Shown in pieces: positions 23,960 to 30,289 of a stretch of DNA of 45,320 nucleotides (position 1 is its first letter; each line of letters starts with the position of its first letter). Origin of the DNA: Minisyncoccota bacterium (GTDB taxonomy: Bacteria; Patescibacteriota; Minisyncoccia; Phycocordibacterales; UBA1550). The stretch is taken from the NCBI GenBank assembly GCA_028712595.1, contig JAQTPS010000004.1:1-45320 (forward strand), read 5' to 3'. A program made the translations under genes and the position numbers. The notes under the pieces were generated by a model. The model saw only the letters and a program-made list of their open reading frames with translations, was not told where the DNA came from and searched no databases.

Positions 23960-24520
23960 ATGTTAAACATTTTACCAACTGAAGAAAAGAAAAAAGTAAT
24001 CTCGGAATACCATCTCCGACTCGGAATTGTTTTAGTTTGCGCAATAACAGCCCTCGTTATTGCAAGCTTAATTCTTTTGATTCCGTCATATATTCTCGCT
24101 ACATCCAAATATCATTTGGTTGCCGATAATTTTGCAAAACTTGAATCAATGCAGAACAACATTGATGAACAAAAAGGAATAGATGCCAAAATTACAGAAG
24201 TAAACAAAAAAATTTCTATGCTTCTAAACACAGATAGTTACACCTCTGCCACTGTCTCTAGTGTGATTTTAAAAATTATTGCGGAAAAAGGATCTGCTGT
24301 AAAAATAAAAAGCATATTGTATGACAAAAATTCTGATAGGGAACGCTATGTTGTTTCTGGCACAGCTGATACGAGAGACGGCATGGCTTCGTTTGTGGAA
24401 TCATTGAAAAAAGATTTATTTTTTACTAGGGTCGATATTCCAATTGGTAGTTATGTAAAGAGCGCTAATATTGATTTTGGCGTTGTTCTTGAGCACGGCA
24501 CTCCTCCAAAGACATTATGA
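23960..24520 (+). CDS. pilN: PilN-like type IV pilus assembly protein
   Basis: 186 residues: short N-terminal cytoplasmic tail MLNILPTEEKKKVISEYHLR, the PilM-binding element (NLLP-type), one membrane segment (about 23-46), a coiled coil (about 50-85) and a ferredoxin-like periplasmic domain. The sequence is diverged, so the call relies on tail, topology and position between pilM (9 nt before) and a pilO-like gene, which it overlaps by 4 nt. Confidence 0.72.
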   Translation: MLNILPTEEKKKVISEYHLRLGIVLVCAITALVIASLILLIPSYILATSKYHLVADNFAKLESMQNNIDEQKGIDAKITEVNKKISMLLNTDSYTSATVSSVILKIIAEKGSAVKIKSILYDKNSDRERYVVSGTADTRDGMASFVESLKKDLFFTRVDIPIGSYVKSANIDFGVVLEHGTPPKTL

Positions 24521-25089
24521 AAAAAAACAAAACAAAAACCCTTTTCTTTGTTGCTCTCGCCGTAATGGTTATCTCCGGCGGAGTGTATGCGTTTTTCTTC
24601 GTTGCCATGAAGGACAAGATTGGTTCGATAACGGATCTTTCTATAAAAGCTGAAGAACTTTCAGGGAGTGAATTTCAAAAAGTCTCCAGCGCTTATGCTG
24701 TTAGTATCGAAAGCGCCAATATCGAAAAACTTTCAACATACGATATTAAAGAAAGCGACATTGTAGAATTTACTAAAAAAATTGAATCACTGGGTCCGGA
24801 TTCGTCCACAGAACTTTCTATAGAATCATTGGATCAACAGACCGGCCAGAATGGTGAGCCAGTTCTCGTTTTTCGCCTTAAGGCGTCAGGAAAATTCCAA
24901 GACGTAATGCGCCTTATTTTGCTTCTTGAAAATTATCCTGCGCAATTTGAGTGGGCGGGGGTGGAATTAGCCCGCGAAGATAAGATGTTTACAGAGGTCG
25001 ATTCAAAAGGAGTATCTAAGGTCGTTGCCGGGCCGACAAAATGGAAGGTAAGGATTTCCTTGGTTGTCCTTAATTTTATAAAAGCATAA
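24517..25089 (+). CDS. pilO: PilO-like type IV pilus assembly protein
   Basis: 190 residues with one N-terminal membrane segment (about 7-29), a short coiled coil and an alpha/beta domain (FRLKASGKFQDVMRLILLLENYPAQFEWAGVEL) like the PilO C-terminal fold. It would pair with the PilN-like protein to link PilM to the secretin or, in a monoderm, to the wall-spanning pilus. The assignment rests on layout and gene order; similarity by eye is weak. It overlaps pilN by 4 nt and is followed 2 nt later by the next gene. Confidence 0.65.
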   Translation: MKKNKTKTLFFVALAVMVISGGVYAFFFVAMKDKIGSITDLSIKAEELSGSEFQKVSSAYAVSIESANIEKLSTYDIKESDIVEFTKKIESLGPDSSTELSIESLDQQTGQNGEPVLVFRLKASGKFQDVMRLILLLENYPAQFEWAGVELAREDKMFTEVDSKGVSKVVAGPTKWKVRISLVVLNFIKA

Positions 25090-25091
25090 AT

Positions 25092-25421
25092 ATGCCTAAA
25101 AAAGATTTAACCAAAAACTTCAAAAAACTATTTTCGAGCCGTGAGGCGGATTCCTCTAGGGCGGAAATCACGCCGTATCGTGATTGGCTAATAATAGTAA
25201 TAGTATTTTTTGTTGGAATTGTGGCATCGGTCTTGTTTAATATTTATCTATCGATGCAAATTAACAGCGATAGTTTTTCTGTAGCAGGGCAGAAAAATCC
25301 GGAAGGGTTGAAATTAAACCACAAAGGACTCACGGAAGTTCTTGATAATTTTTCCGCGAAAGAAACTGCATTTGAAAAATTAAAAACCGAAGGCGTGACG
25401 GTGGTTGACCCTTCGCTCTGA
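25092..25421 (+). CDS. Small single-pass membrane protein of the pilus cluster
   Basis: 109 residues: a charged cytoplasmic N-terminus (1-35), one membrane segment (about 35-54, WLIIVIVFFVGIVASVLFNIYLS) and a soluble tail. The family is not recognised; PilP lipoproteins sit at this place in diderms, but no lipobox is present. The 2-nt gap to the PilO-like gene makes a pilus role likely. It ends 35 nt before tRNA-Arg(UCU). Confidence 0.55.
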   Translation: MPKKDLTKNFKKLFSSREADSSRAEITPYRDWLIIVIVFFVGIVASVLFNIYLSMQINSDSFSVAGQKNPEGLKLNHKGLTEVLDNFSAKETAFEKLKTEGVTVVDPSL

Positions 25422-25456
25422 TGTGGTAGAGTTCGTGTGTTGGAAGTCTATTGGTT

Positions 25457-25528
25457 GCCCTTGTAGTTCAATGGATAGAACTGCGGACTTCTAAGCCGTC
25501 AATGTTGGTTCGATTCCAACCGGGGGCA
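25457..25528 (+). tRNA. tRNA-Arg (UCU)
   Basis: 72 nt: acceptor GCCCTTG/CGGGGGC with two G-T pairs and discriminator A, D stem GTTC/GAAC, anticodon arm GCGGA-CTTCTAA-GCCGT (anticodon TCT, A-G mismatch at 31-39), and T arm GTTGG-TTCGATT-CCAAC. It reads AGA/AGG. CCA is not encoded. Element E starts directly behind it. Confidence 0.92.
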
Positions 25529-25915
25529 CAGCTAAAAAATACTGCTTTAGGGCAGTATTTTTGTTGACGCTGTGCCCCCGGTTGGAATCGAACGGGAGGG
25601 GGTCGGGGAACGGTAGTTCCCCGTGGAGGAAAACAACGAGCGAAGCGAGTGTTAGAAACCGTGGGTTTCTAAAGAGCCCGAGTGAAACGCGGGCGAGTTC
25701 GATAGCGAAGCGTCCAACCAGTTGTGCCGGGCGTAGCGATGTTTTGCGAGCTCGCAAAACCGCGAGCCGGGGTCGCGAGTACTTACATTTTTTGCGAATT
25801 TATGAAGCAAAAAATTTAGTAACTCGTGACCACAAGCGTCACCACAGAAAACAACGAGTGAAGCGACGGCGAGTAAAATATTCGTGACCACAAATTATCT
25901 CCATTGTTTTTCTTT
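25529..25915 (+). repeat. Composite tRNA-trailing repeat element E (behind tRNA-Arg UCU)
   Basis: No gene is seen to 25980. After the terminator, 25571-25593 is a perfect 23-nt inverted copy of the tRNA end (25508-25530). Then follows a GC-rich stretch with several small hairpins (GGGGAACGGTAGTTCCCC, TTAGAAACC...GGTTTCTAA), a split T-arm copy (GTTCGAT...TCCAACC, 25697-25719), GTAGCGATG, TTTTGCGAGCTCGCAAAA, CGAGCCGGGGTCGCGAGTAC, TTTAGTAACTCGTGACCAC and a second ATTCGTGACCACAA end. The inverted copy is not split by a hairpin here. Bases 25916-25980 show no gene or feature. Confidence 0.75.
25534..25563 (+). terminator. Intrinsic terminator of tRNA-Arg(UCU)
   Basis: AAATACTGC / GCAGTATTT stem with a TTTAGG loop, then a T run. 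It is placed between the tRNA and the inverted copy of its end. Confidence 0.8.
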
Positions 25916-25980
25916 CGAAATCTGATATAGTGCCAAAATGATACCGGGCAAGAAGGGGATATAAGTTAAAAATTGAATAC

Positions 25981-26053
25981 GGGCGATTAGCTCAGTTGGT
26001 AGAGCAGCGCTTTTACACAGCGAAGGTCAGGGGTTCAAATCCCTTATCGCCCA
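25981..26053 (+). tRNA. tRNA-Val (UAC)
   Basis: 73 nt: acceptor GGGCGAT/ATCGCCC with discriminator A, D stem GCTC/GAGC, anticodon arm GCGCT-TTTACAC-AGCGA (anticodon TAC, G-A mismatch at 27-43), T arm GGGGT-TCAAATC-type. It reads GUA and other Val codons. CCA is not encoded. Two perfect 144-bp repeats start inside its 3' end. Confidence 0.93.
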
Positions 26054-26340
26054 CAAATATTAGCTCCAAATGCGGAGCATTTGAGCTGTATATTTGTGTG
26101 GCGATAAGGGATTTGAAAGCCGGAGCGCGACGGCGCGAGGCGGGGTCGAGGAATTTTTCAGCAGAAAAATATCCGTGACCGAATCCCTTATCGCCCACAA
26201 ATATTAGCTCCAAATGCGGAGCATTTGAGCTGTATATTTGTGTGGCGATAAGGGATTTGAAAGCCGGAGCGCGACGGCGCGAGGCGGGGTCGAGGAATTT
26301 TTCAGCAGAAAAATATCCGTGACCGAATCCCTTATCGCCC
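26047..26340 (+). repeat. Element F: perfect 144-bp tandem repeat at the tRNA-Val 3' end
   Basis: Units 26047-26190 and 26191-26334 are identical, and the last ends in a third partial copy of the tRNA end (26325-26340). Each unit holds the tRNA 3' end, a hairpin AAATGC-GGA-GCATTT, an inverted copy of the tRNA end (TGGCGATAAGGGATTTGAA), AGCCGGAGCGCGACGGCG, GGAATTTTTCAGCAGAAAAA, TATCCGTGACCG and again the tRNA end. Each unit is thus flanked by 16-nt direct copies of the tRNA terminus. Confidence 0.92.
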
Positions 26341-26348
26341 CCCATACC

Positions 26349-27134
26349 ATGTCCTCAACTATCCAAATCCCCATCCTCTACGAAGATTCCGAAGTGGTTG
26401 TTATCAATAAACCAGCTGGTCTTGTTGTGCACCCTGACGGTCGCACCAATGAAGAAACTCTTGTTGATTGGATTTCCTCTCATTATCCAGATATCGCCCA
26501 AAAAGAAGTGGGTGAGTCGATAAAACTCACCGATGGAGGTGAAATAAAAAAACCAGGAGTAGTTCACCGCATTGACCGCGAAACTTCGGGCGTGCTTTTG
26601 ATTGCAAAGACCCAAGAATCTTTTTTTAATTTAAAATCGCAATTTCAAGCGCGCACAATAAAGAAAAATTACAAAACTATTTGCTACGGATTTTTCAAAG
26701 AGCCGAAAGGTATGATAAATAAAGTAATTGGTCGCTCTGCTAGCGATTTCAGAAAATGGTCTGCGGAGTTTGGCGCAAGGGGAGAGCTTCGTGAGGCCTC
26801 AACAGAATACAAAGTGCTGGGTCAAGGTGAAGTTGATGCTACTGAAAGCAAAGACAGGAGCGAAGGAGAAATAAAACTTTCATACCTTGATGTTTTTCCT
26901 CACACCGGACGCACACACCAAATACGTGTTCACTTGAAGGCGATTGGCCACCCTATTGTTTGTGACGCTCTTTATGCTCCGAAAATGCCGAGAGTTTTGG
27001 GCTTTAAACGCATAGCTCTCCACGCGTCCTCTATTGTCTTTAAACTTCAAAATGGGAGAGAAAAAAAAGTTGAAGCGCCCCTACCTCCCGATTTCCAAGA
27101 CGGTCTTGCCACGTTAGAAATCGCGGGCGTTTAG
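26349..27134 (+). CDS. RluA family pseudouridine synthase
   Basis: 261 residues. The motif HRIDRETSGVLLIAK (73-87) carries the catalytic Asp76; NKPAGLVVHPDGRTNEETLVDW precedes it, and DVFPHTGRTHQIRVHLKAIGHPIVCDALY is the second RluA motif. It isomerises uridines in 23S rRNA or tRNA; the target cannot be decided between RluA, RluC and RluD. There is no N-terminal S4 domain. The ATG at 26349 begins right behind the tRNA-Val repeat, so its promoter must lie in that repeat or transcription runs on from the tRNA. Confidence 0.9.
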   Translation: MSSTIQIPILYEDSEVVVINKPAGLVVHPDGRTNEETLVDWISSHYPDIAQKEVGESIKLTDGGEIKKPGVVHRIDRETSGVLLIAKTQESFFNLKSQFQARTIKKNYKTICYGFFKEPKGMINKVIGRSASDFRKWSAEFGARGELREASTEYKVLGQGEVDATESKDRSEGEIKLSYLDVFPHTGRTHQIRVHLKAIGHPIVCDALYAPKMPRVLGFKRIALHASSIVFKLQNGREKKVEAPLPPDFQDGLATLEIAGV

Positions 27135-27232
27135 AGACATCTCGTCTGTAGTTGTGCAAAGAAAATCAATATATAAATGTTATTTGTCAGTGGAACTAAT
27201 GGGCGGAACGCCCTATTTCTAACGTGGCTTGC
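27107..27232 (+). repeat. Inverted duplication of the rluA-type gene end
   Basis: The last codons of the pseudouridine synthase gene (GCCACGTTAGAAATCGCGGGCGTT, given here only by position 27109-27132) recur inverted at 27207-27228, differing by one 2-nt gap and one mismatch. A small hairpin GGGCG-GAA-CGCCC (27201-27213) overlaps the second arm. It could act as a weak terminator. Confidence 0.65.
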
Positions 27233-27257
27233 AGAACTCGGTCTCGTGTGATAGAGT
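27229..27257 (+). promoter_or_regulatory. Promoter of rplS
   Basis: TTGCAG (27229-27234), 17 nt, TAGAGT (27252-27257). A start near 27264 would leave about a 20-nt leader without a Shine-Dalgarno sequence. Confidence 0.55.
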
Positions 27258-27283
27258 AGCGATTACTTGGTTTAGAAAAATTT

Positions 27284-27706
27284 ATGGGAAAAACAACTAT
27301 ACAAATGAGCCCCGTAGCCGTAGCAGATCGCAAAGATTTGCCTATTCGCGCTGGCGCAACCGTCAAGGTTTATCAAAAGATTGAAGAAAAGGGTAAAATC
27401 CGTCTTCAGGTTTTTGAAGGTCTTGTTCTCGGAATAAAAGGTGGAAAGAGCAACGGTTCTATGTTCACTGTTCGCAAGACAGCAAGTGGTGTTGGTGTTG
27501 AAAGAATTTTCCCTCTCTACTCTCCTTCGATAGACAAGATAGAAATTGTTCGACAATCTGACGTTCGTCGCGCAAAACTTTCATATTTGAGAGCAAAAAC
27601 AAGTCACGACATCCGTCGCAAAATGCGTCACACAAAGACAGGTAGCACAGTTCCTGTTCAGGAAGGTGAAGTGGTAGAAACAGAAGCAGCAGAAGCAAAA
27701 GCATAG
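27284..27706 (+). CDS. rplS: 50S ribosomal protein L19
   Basis: 140 residues. The L19 core reads GATVKVYQKIEEKGKIRLQVFEGLVLGIKGG...TVRKTASGVGVERIFPLYSPSIDKIEIVRQSDVRRAKLSYLR, which sits at the 30S-50S interface. The body is normal; a tail of about 25 residues (VPVQEGEVVETEAAEAKA) is acidic and unusual for a ribosomal protein end. A terminator follows 8 nt after the stop. It is monocistronic. Confidence 0.95.
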   Translation: MGKTTIQMSPVAVADRKDLPIRAGATVKVYQKIEEKGKIRLQVFEGLVLGIKGGKSNGSMFTVRKTASGVGVERIFPLYSPSIDKIEIVRQSDVRRAKLSYLRAKTSHDIRRKMRHTKTGSTVPVQEGEVVETEAAEAKA

Positions 27707-27713
27707 AGACGAC

Positions 27714-27738
27714 AAGCGGGCACAAGCCCGCTTTTGTT
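27714..27738 (+). terminator. Intrinsic terminator of rplS
   Basis: AGCGGGC-ACAA-GCCCGCT followed by TTTGTTTTT. Confidence 0.88.
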
Positions 27739-27793
27739 TTTAACTTGAAATTTGGTGGGTATTCCTCTATGATGTGGAAGTTATTGAAAATAT

Positions 27794-27877
27794 GCCCAGG
27801 TGGCGAAACTGGTAGACGTACTACCTTGAGGTGGTAGCGCCCGCAAGGGCATGGAGGTTCGAGTCCTCTCCTGGGCA
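27794..27877 (+). tRNA. tRNA-Leu (GAG)
   Basis: An 84-nt class II tRNA: acceptor GCCCAGG/CCTGGGC with discriminator A, anticodon arm CTACC-TTGAGGT-GGTAG (anticodon GAG), variable arm GCGCCC-GCAA-GGGC-type, T arm GGAGG-TTCGAGT-CCTCT. It reads CUC/CUU. CCA is not encoded. Confidence 0.93.
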
Positions 27878-28048
27878 CTAGCAAAAACCGCGTAAGCGGT
27901 TTTTTAGTGCCCAGGAAGCAAAGCGGAGCTTTGCGTGAGGACTCGAACGCCGGAGCGATAGTGAGCAAGCTTGCGAGTCCGCGAGGCGGTGCCTAGCCCG
28001 AGTTGAGTGGCGACGAAACGAGAGGCGAGGGAGAGTCACAGAATCTAA
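27878..28048 (+). repeat. Composite tRNA-trailing repeat element G (behind tRNA-Leu)
   Basis: A terminator hairpin, inverted acceptor stem (27906-27915), hairpin insert AGCAAAG-CGGAG-CTTTGCGT (27916-27936), inverted T-arm (27937-27948), GCCGGAGCGATAG, GAGCAAGCTTGCGAGTC, GCGAGGCGGTGCCTAGCCCG, GAGTGGCGACGAAACGAGAG and a weak T-arm copy (GGGAGAGTCACAG). One module only. Confidence 0.76.
27883..27904 (+). terminator. Intrinsic terminator of tRNA-Leu
   Basis: AAAAACCGC-GTAA-GCGGTTTTT, 5 nt behind the tRNA. Confidence 0.85.
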
Positions 28049-28051
28049 TAT

Positions 28052-28093
28052 AAAAAAATCCCAAGTAGACCGAAGTCGTACTTGAGATTTTTC
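28052..28093 (-). terminator. Probable terminator of the CDF transporter gene
   Basis: AAAATC-C-CAAGTA pairs with TACTTG-A-GATTTT around GACCGAAGTCG. A and T runs on both sides could make it work in both directions. Confidence 0.7.
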
Positions 28094-28108
28094 GCCGAAA
28101 CTAAAGAA

Positions 28109-28810
28109 CTAATGGTGGTCATCCTTGTCGAACCAAATTCTTGGCGCTGCGATGAATATCATGTATGCAGTAAGACCCCATGACAATGTACAGTCAATCC
28201 ACCGAATGACCAGGTTGTACAACTCTTTGTCTATTTCTCGATGAAATAGCAACAGCCCCAGCCAAAGCAAAAGTGTTCCAACTAGGCCAAGAAGTGCCGT
28301 TATGGAAACAATTGCACTGTGCCACATGTCAGCATTCACATGTTCGTATAAACCGCGCACAGTTGTTGTGTCATTGTGTGTCCGCGCGTTTGTTAGAACA
28401 AGCATTCTTATCAAATCTACTGAGAATCCCAACATTCCAAAAAATAAAACTGCCCACAAAGAAACTTGATAATCTGCTCCTACCAATTTTTGGTATGTTT
28501 CTATTGCAATCCATATTGCCCCTCCCACGAGAAGAAGAGCAATTATTTTCTTTGCGGTGTTACGCATCTCCTCTTTGTCTTTTCTGAGTGTGAAGAAGGC
28601 CGCAACAATATCAGCAACACCGTCGGACAACGAATGCAGGGCGTCAGACAAAAGTGACATGCTATAAAACCAACCAACAAAAAGCTGTACAGTTCCGGCC
28701 ATGAATGCGAAAAGACCGGTTATAAAATAAGTTATTGGTTCGCAAGCTTTGGAAGTACAAGGGTTACCTTGGCAATGAGGGGAGTATCCCCTCATGATCC
28801 GTTTGAGCAT
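28109..28810 (-). CDS. Cation diffusion facilitator (CDF) family transporter
   Basis: 233 residues with six hydrophobic segments and the CDF metal-site pattern SDALHSLSDGVADIV near the second segment and HVNADMWHSAIVS near the fifth, giving a plausible Asp/His/His/Asp Zn(II) or Mn(II) site. The N-terminus (SPHCQGNPCTSKAC) has three Cys and a His and could bind metal, and the C-terminus ends in DDHH; the usual cytoplasmic domain is missing. Translation may begin at 28810 or at the ATG at 28795. A consensus promoter (TTGACA-17-TATAAT, 28893-28865) lies about 55 nt upstream. Confidence 0.8.
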   Translation of the reverse strand: MLKRIMRGYSPHCQGNPCTSKACEPITYFITGLFAFMAGTVQLFVGWFYSMSLLSDALHSLSDGVADIVAAFFTLRKDKEEMRNTAKKIIALLLVGGAIWIAIETYQKLVGADYQVSLWAVLFFGMLGFSVDLIRMLVLTNARTHNDTTTVRGLYEHVNADMWHSAIVSITALLGLVGTLLLWLGLLLFHREIDKELYNLVIRWIDCTLSWGLTAYMIFIAAPRIWFDKDDHH

Positions 28811-28864
28811 GGGGGATTGGGGAAGAAAATAAAGAGTTTATTACTACATCAAAGAACTGCGTAT

Positions 28865-28915
28865 ATTATAACAAAAATTACTAGGATTGTCAATTGTGCC
28901 GATTTCTGCTATATT
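28865..28915. promoter_or_regulatory. Overlapping divergent promoters for the CDF and adenosyltransferase genes
   Basis: Plus strand: TTGTCA (28887-28892), 17 nt, TATATT (28910-28915). Minus strand: TTGACA (28893-28888), 17 nt, TATAAT (28870-28865). The two -35 boxes overlap base for base, so only one can be used at a time. Confidence 0.8.
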
Positions 28916-28921
28916 GTAACA

Positions 28922-29491
28922 ATGCTCTACACAGGCAAGGGCGACAAAGGCACTACAAAAACTTTTGGCGAATGCGACCAGCGCATTTCAAAAAGTTCTG
29001 CGGTTGCAGAAGCGCTAGGTACTCTCGACGAGATTAATTCTTTTCTTGGTGTTGTGAAAATGAAACCGCGTTCGCGAGAAATTACTGTTCCACGTGGTGA
29101 TGGAATGCGAAGCAAAATTGTCGATGTCGTATCGCAAGCCCAGCAGAATCTTTTTATCGTTCAAGCAGAAGTTGCTGGGGCGGACAAACACATAACTCTT
29201 GAAAAAATTTCAGAGCTAGAAGTAATCATAAATGCAACCGAACTTGAACTTCCGCCGATAAAAACTTTTTTTGTCTCTGGCGGAACGGAACTCGGAGCAT
29301 TGCTTGATGTCGCGCGTACGTTTGCAAGGAGAGCAGAGCGTCGTGTGGTAGCGGTTTCAGAGGAGGGGAAGGTTCCCGTCGGCAAAGACACTCTCGCGTA
29401 CTTGAATCGTTTGTCGAGTTTACTTTACGCAATGGCTCGACAGGTGAACCATAAATCTGGTATAACAGAGGAGCCTCCGACTTATTGGTAG
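28922..29491 (+). CDS. PduO-type ATP:cob(I)alamin adenosyltransferase
   Basis: 189 residues. The family signatures TGKGDKGTT (4-12), GGTELGALLDVARTFARRAERRVV and LAYLNRLSSLLYAMARQ are all present, in an all-helical protein that forms trimers and transfers adenosyl from ATP to cob(I)alamin. No other cobalamin gene is in the window, so the source and use of B12 are open. The start is fixed by TATATT six nt upstream; a longer frame into the CDF gene is rejected. Confidence 0.9.
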   Translation: MLYTGKGDKGTTKTFGECDQRISKSSAVAEALGTLDEINSFLGVVKMKPRSREITVPRGDGMRSKIVDVVSQAQQNLFIVQAEVAGADKHITLEKISELEVIINATELELPPIKTFFVSGGTELGALLDVARTFARRAERRVVAVSEEGKVPVGKDTLAYLNRLSSLLYAMARQVNHKSGITEEPPTYW

Positions 29492-29510
29492 CATATTTTG
29501 TAGTTAATAT

Positions 29511-29583
29511 GGTGGCTATGGTGTAAAGGTTAACACTAGAGCTTGTGGAGCTTTCGATCAGGGTTCGATTCCCTGTAGCCACC
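29511..29583 (+). tRNA. tRNA-His (GUG)
   Basis: 73 nt with the His-specific extra G at -1 (29511) facing C73 (29583). Acceptor GTGGCTA/TAGCCAC, anticodon arm AGAGC-TTGTGGA-GCTTT (anticodon GTG, one G-T pair), T arm CAGGG-TTCGATT-CCCTG. CCA is not encoded. Confidence 0.94.
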
Positions 29584-29876
29584 CAAAATGACAACCCGCT
29601 TTATGCGGGCTTTGTCATTTTGGGTGGCTAAGCAAGCAATTGGTATTGCTTGCGTCAGGGAATCGAATGGCGGAGCGATGTTTTGCAAGCTTGCAAAACC
29701 GCGAGCCAGTGCCTAGCCCGAGCCGAGTGGCGACGAGGCGAGAGGCGAAGGAGATTCCCTGCACCCAAAAATAAAGCGAAGCGAAAATTATACCTAGTAA
29801 CTCGTGACCGATTCCCTGTAGCCCCCCAGACAAAACTTTTTGACGAAAAAGTTTTAGTCGAGGGAGATTACCTGTA
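29584..29876 (+). repeat. Composite tRNA-trailing repeat element H (behind tRNA-His)
   Basis: A terminator loop, inverted acceptor (29622-29630), hairpin insert AGCAAGCAAT...ATTGCTTGCGT (29631-29655), inverted T-arm (29656-29667), GGCGGAGCGATG, TTTTGCAAGCTTGCAAAA, GAGCCAGTGCCTAGCCCGAG, CGAGTGGCGACGAGGCGAGA. T-arm copy 1 (29753-29766) follows, then TAGTAACTCGTGACC with copy 2 (29810-29823), then CAGACAAAACTTTTTGACG...AGTCGAGGGA with copy 3 (29866-29876). It is the clearest example of modules each closed by a tRNA end copy. The next 49 nt to the ATG at 29926 hold only a promoter. Confidence 0.85.
29585..29621 (+). terminator. Intrinsic terminator of tRNA-His
   Basis: AAAATGACA/TGTCATTTT outer stem with inner CCCGC/GCGGG, then T residues. 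It extends into the inverted acceptor copy to make a very long palindrome. Confidence 0.75.
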
Positions 29877-29925
29877 TCAATTTCCGTCACAGAATTTTAA
29901 TGTTAATCTGATATACTTAAAAAAC

Positions 29926-30285
29926 ATGAAAAACAGAACTGTTGCTTTTTGGACTATTTTTATGATTATTTTTGGAGGGGTAATTTTGTTTTTTTCTCTA
30001 AGTAAGAATCAAATCTCTCAAAATATAAATACTCCAACCGTTGTAAATAATGCTGTACAAATGCTCTATACTTTGGCTGATGTGTCAAAACATAGTGGGG
30101 AGACAAGCTGTTGGACTGTCATTGACGGCAAGATTTATGACATTACGAGTTTTATTTCTTCACATCCAGCCGGTGTGCAAAAAATCTTGCAAGGATGTGG
30201 CATAGACGCAACCACTCTCTATGGTCGCGTGGGCGCGCACGACATTTCTAAATTAACGAACTTTGTCGTCGGAACACTAAAATAA
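29926..30285 (+). CDS. Membrane-anchored cytochrome b5-like heme protein
   Basis: 119 residues: one N-terminal membrane anchor (about 6-25) and a cytochrome b5-like domain with YTLADVSKHSGETSCWTVIDGKIYDITSFISSHPAG; His80 of HPAG and His105 (VGAHD) would ligate heme. Cys62 and Cys91 might form a disulfide. It should pass electrons on the outer face. The next gene, 4 nt downstream, is a ferric-reductase-like flavoprotein, an obvious partner. TATACT (29912-29917, with TG extension) is eight nt before the ATG. Confidence 0.85.
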   Translation: MKNRTVAFWTIFMIIFGGVILFFSLSKNQISQNINTPTVVNNAVQMLYTLADVSKHSGETSCWTVIDGKIYDITSFISSHPAGVQKILQGCGIDATTLYGRVGAHDISKLTNFVVGTLK

Positions 30286-30289
30286 AAAA

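Noticed and set aside
25561-26345. Open frames of about 80-110 codons within the tRNA-trailing repeats (for example 25561-25887 plus and 26013-26345 minus)
   Set aside because: They run through tRNA sequence and palindromes, repeat exactly with the 144-bp unit, have Arg/Ser-rich low-quality translations and no promoter or start context.
27135-27283. Autoregulatory ribosomal protein leader in front of rplS
   Set aside because: The only structure is an inverted copy of the upstream gene end; the promoter lies after it, so the pairing is not in the rplS leader.
25457-29583. Prophage or integrative element inserted at tRNA genes
   Set aside because: No integrase, excisionase or phage gene lies between the tRNA copies; the repeated units are only 70-430 bp and non-coding.
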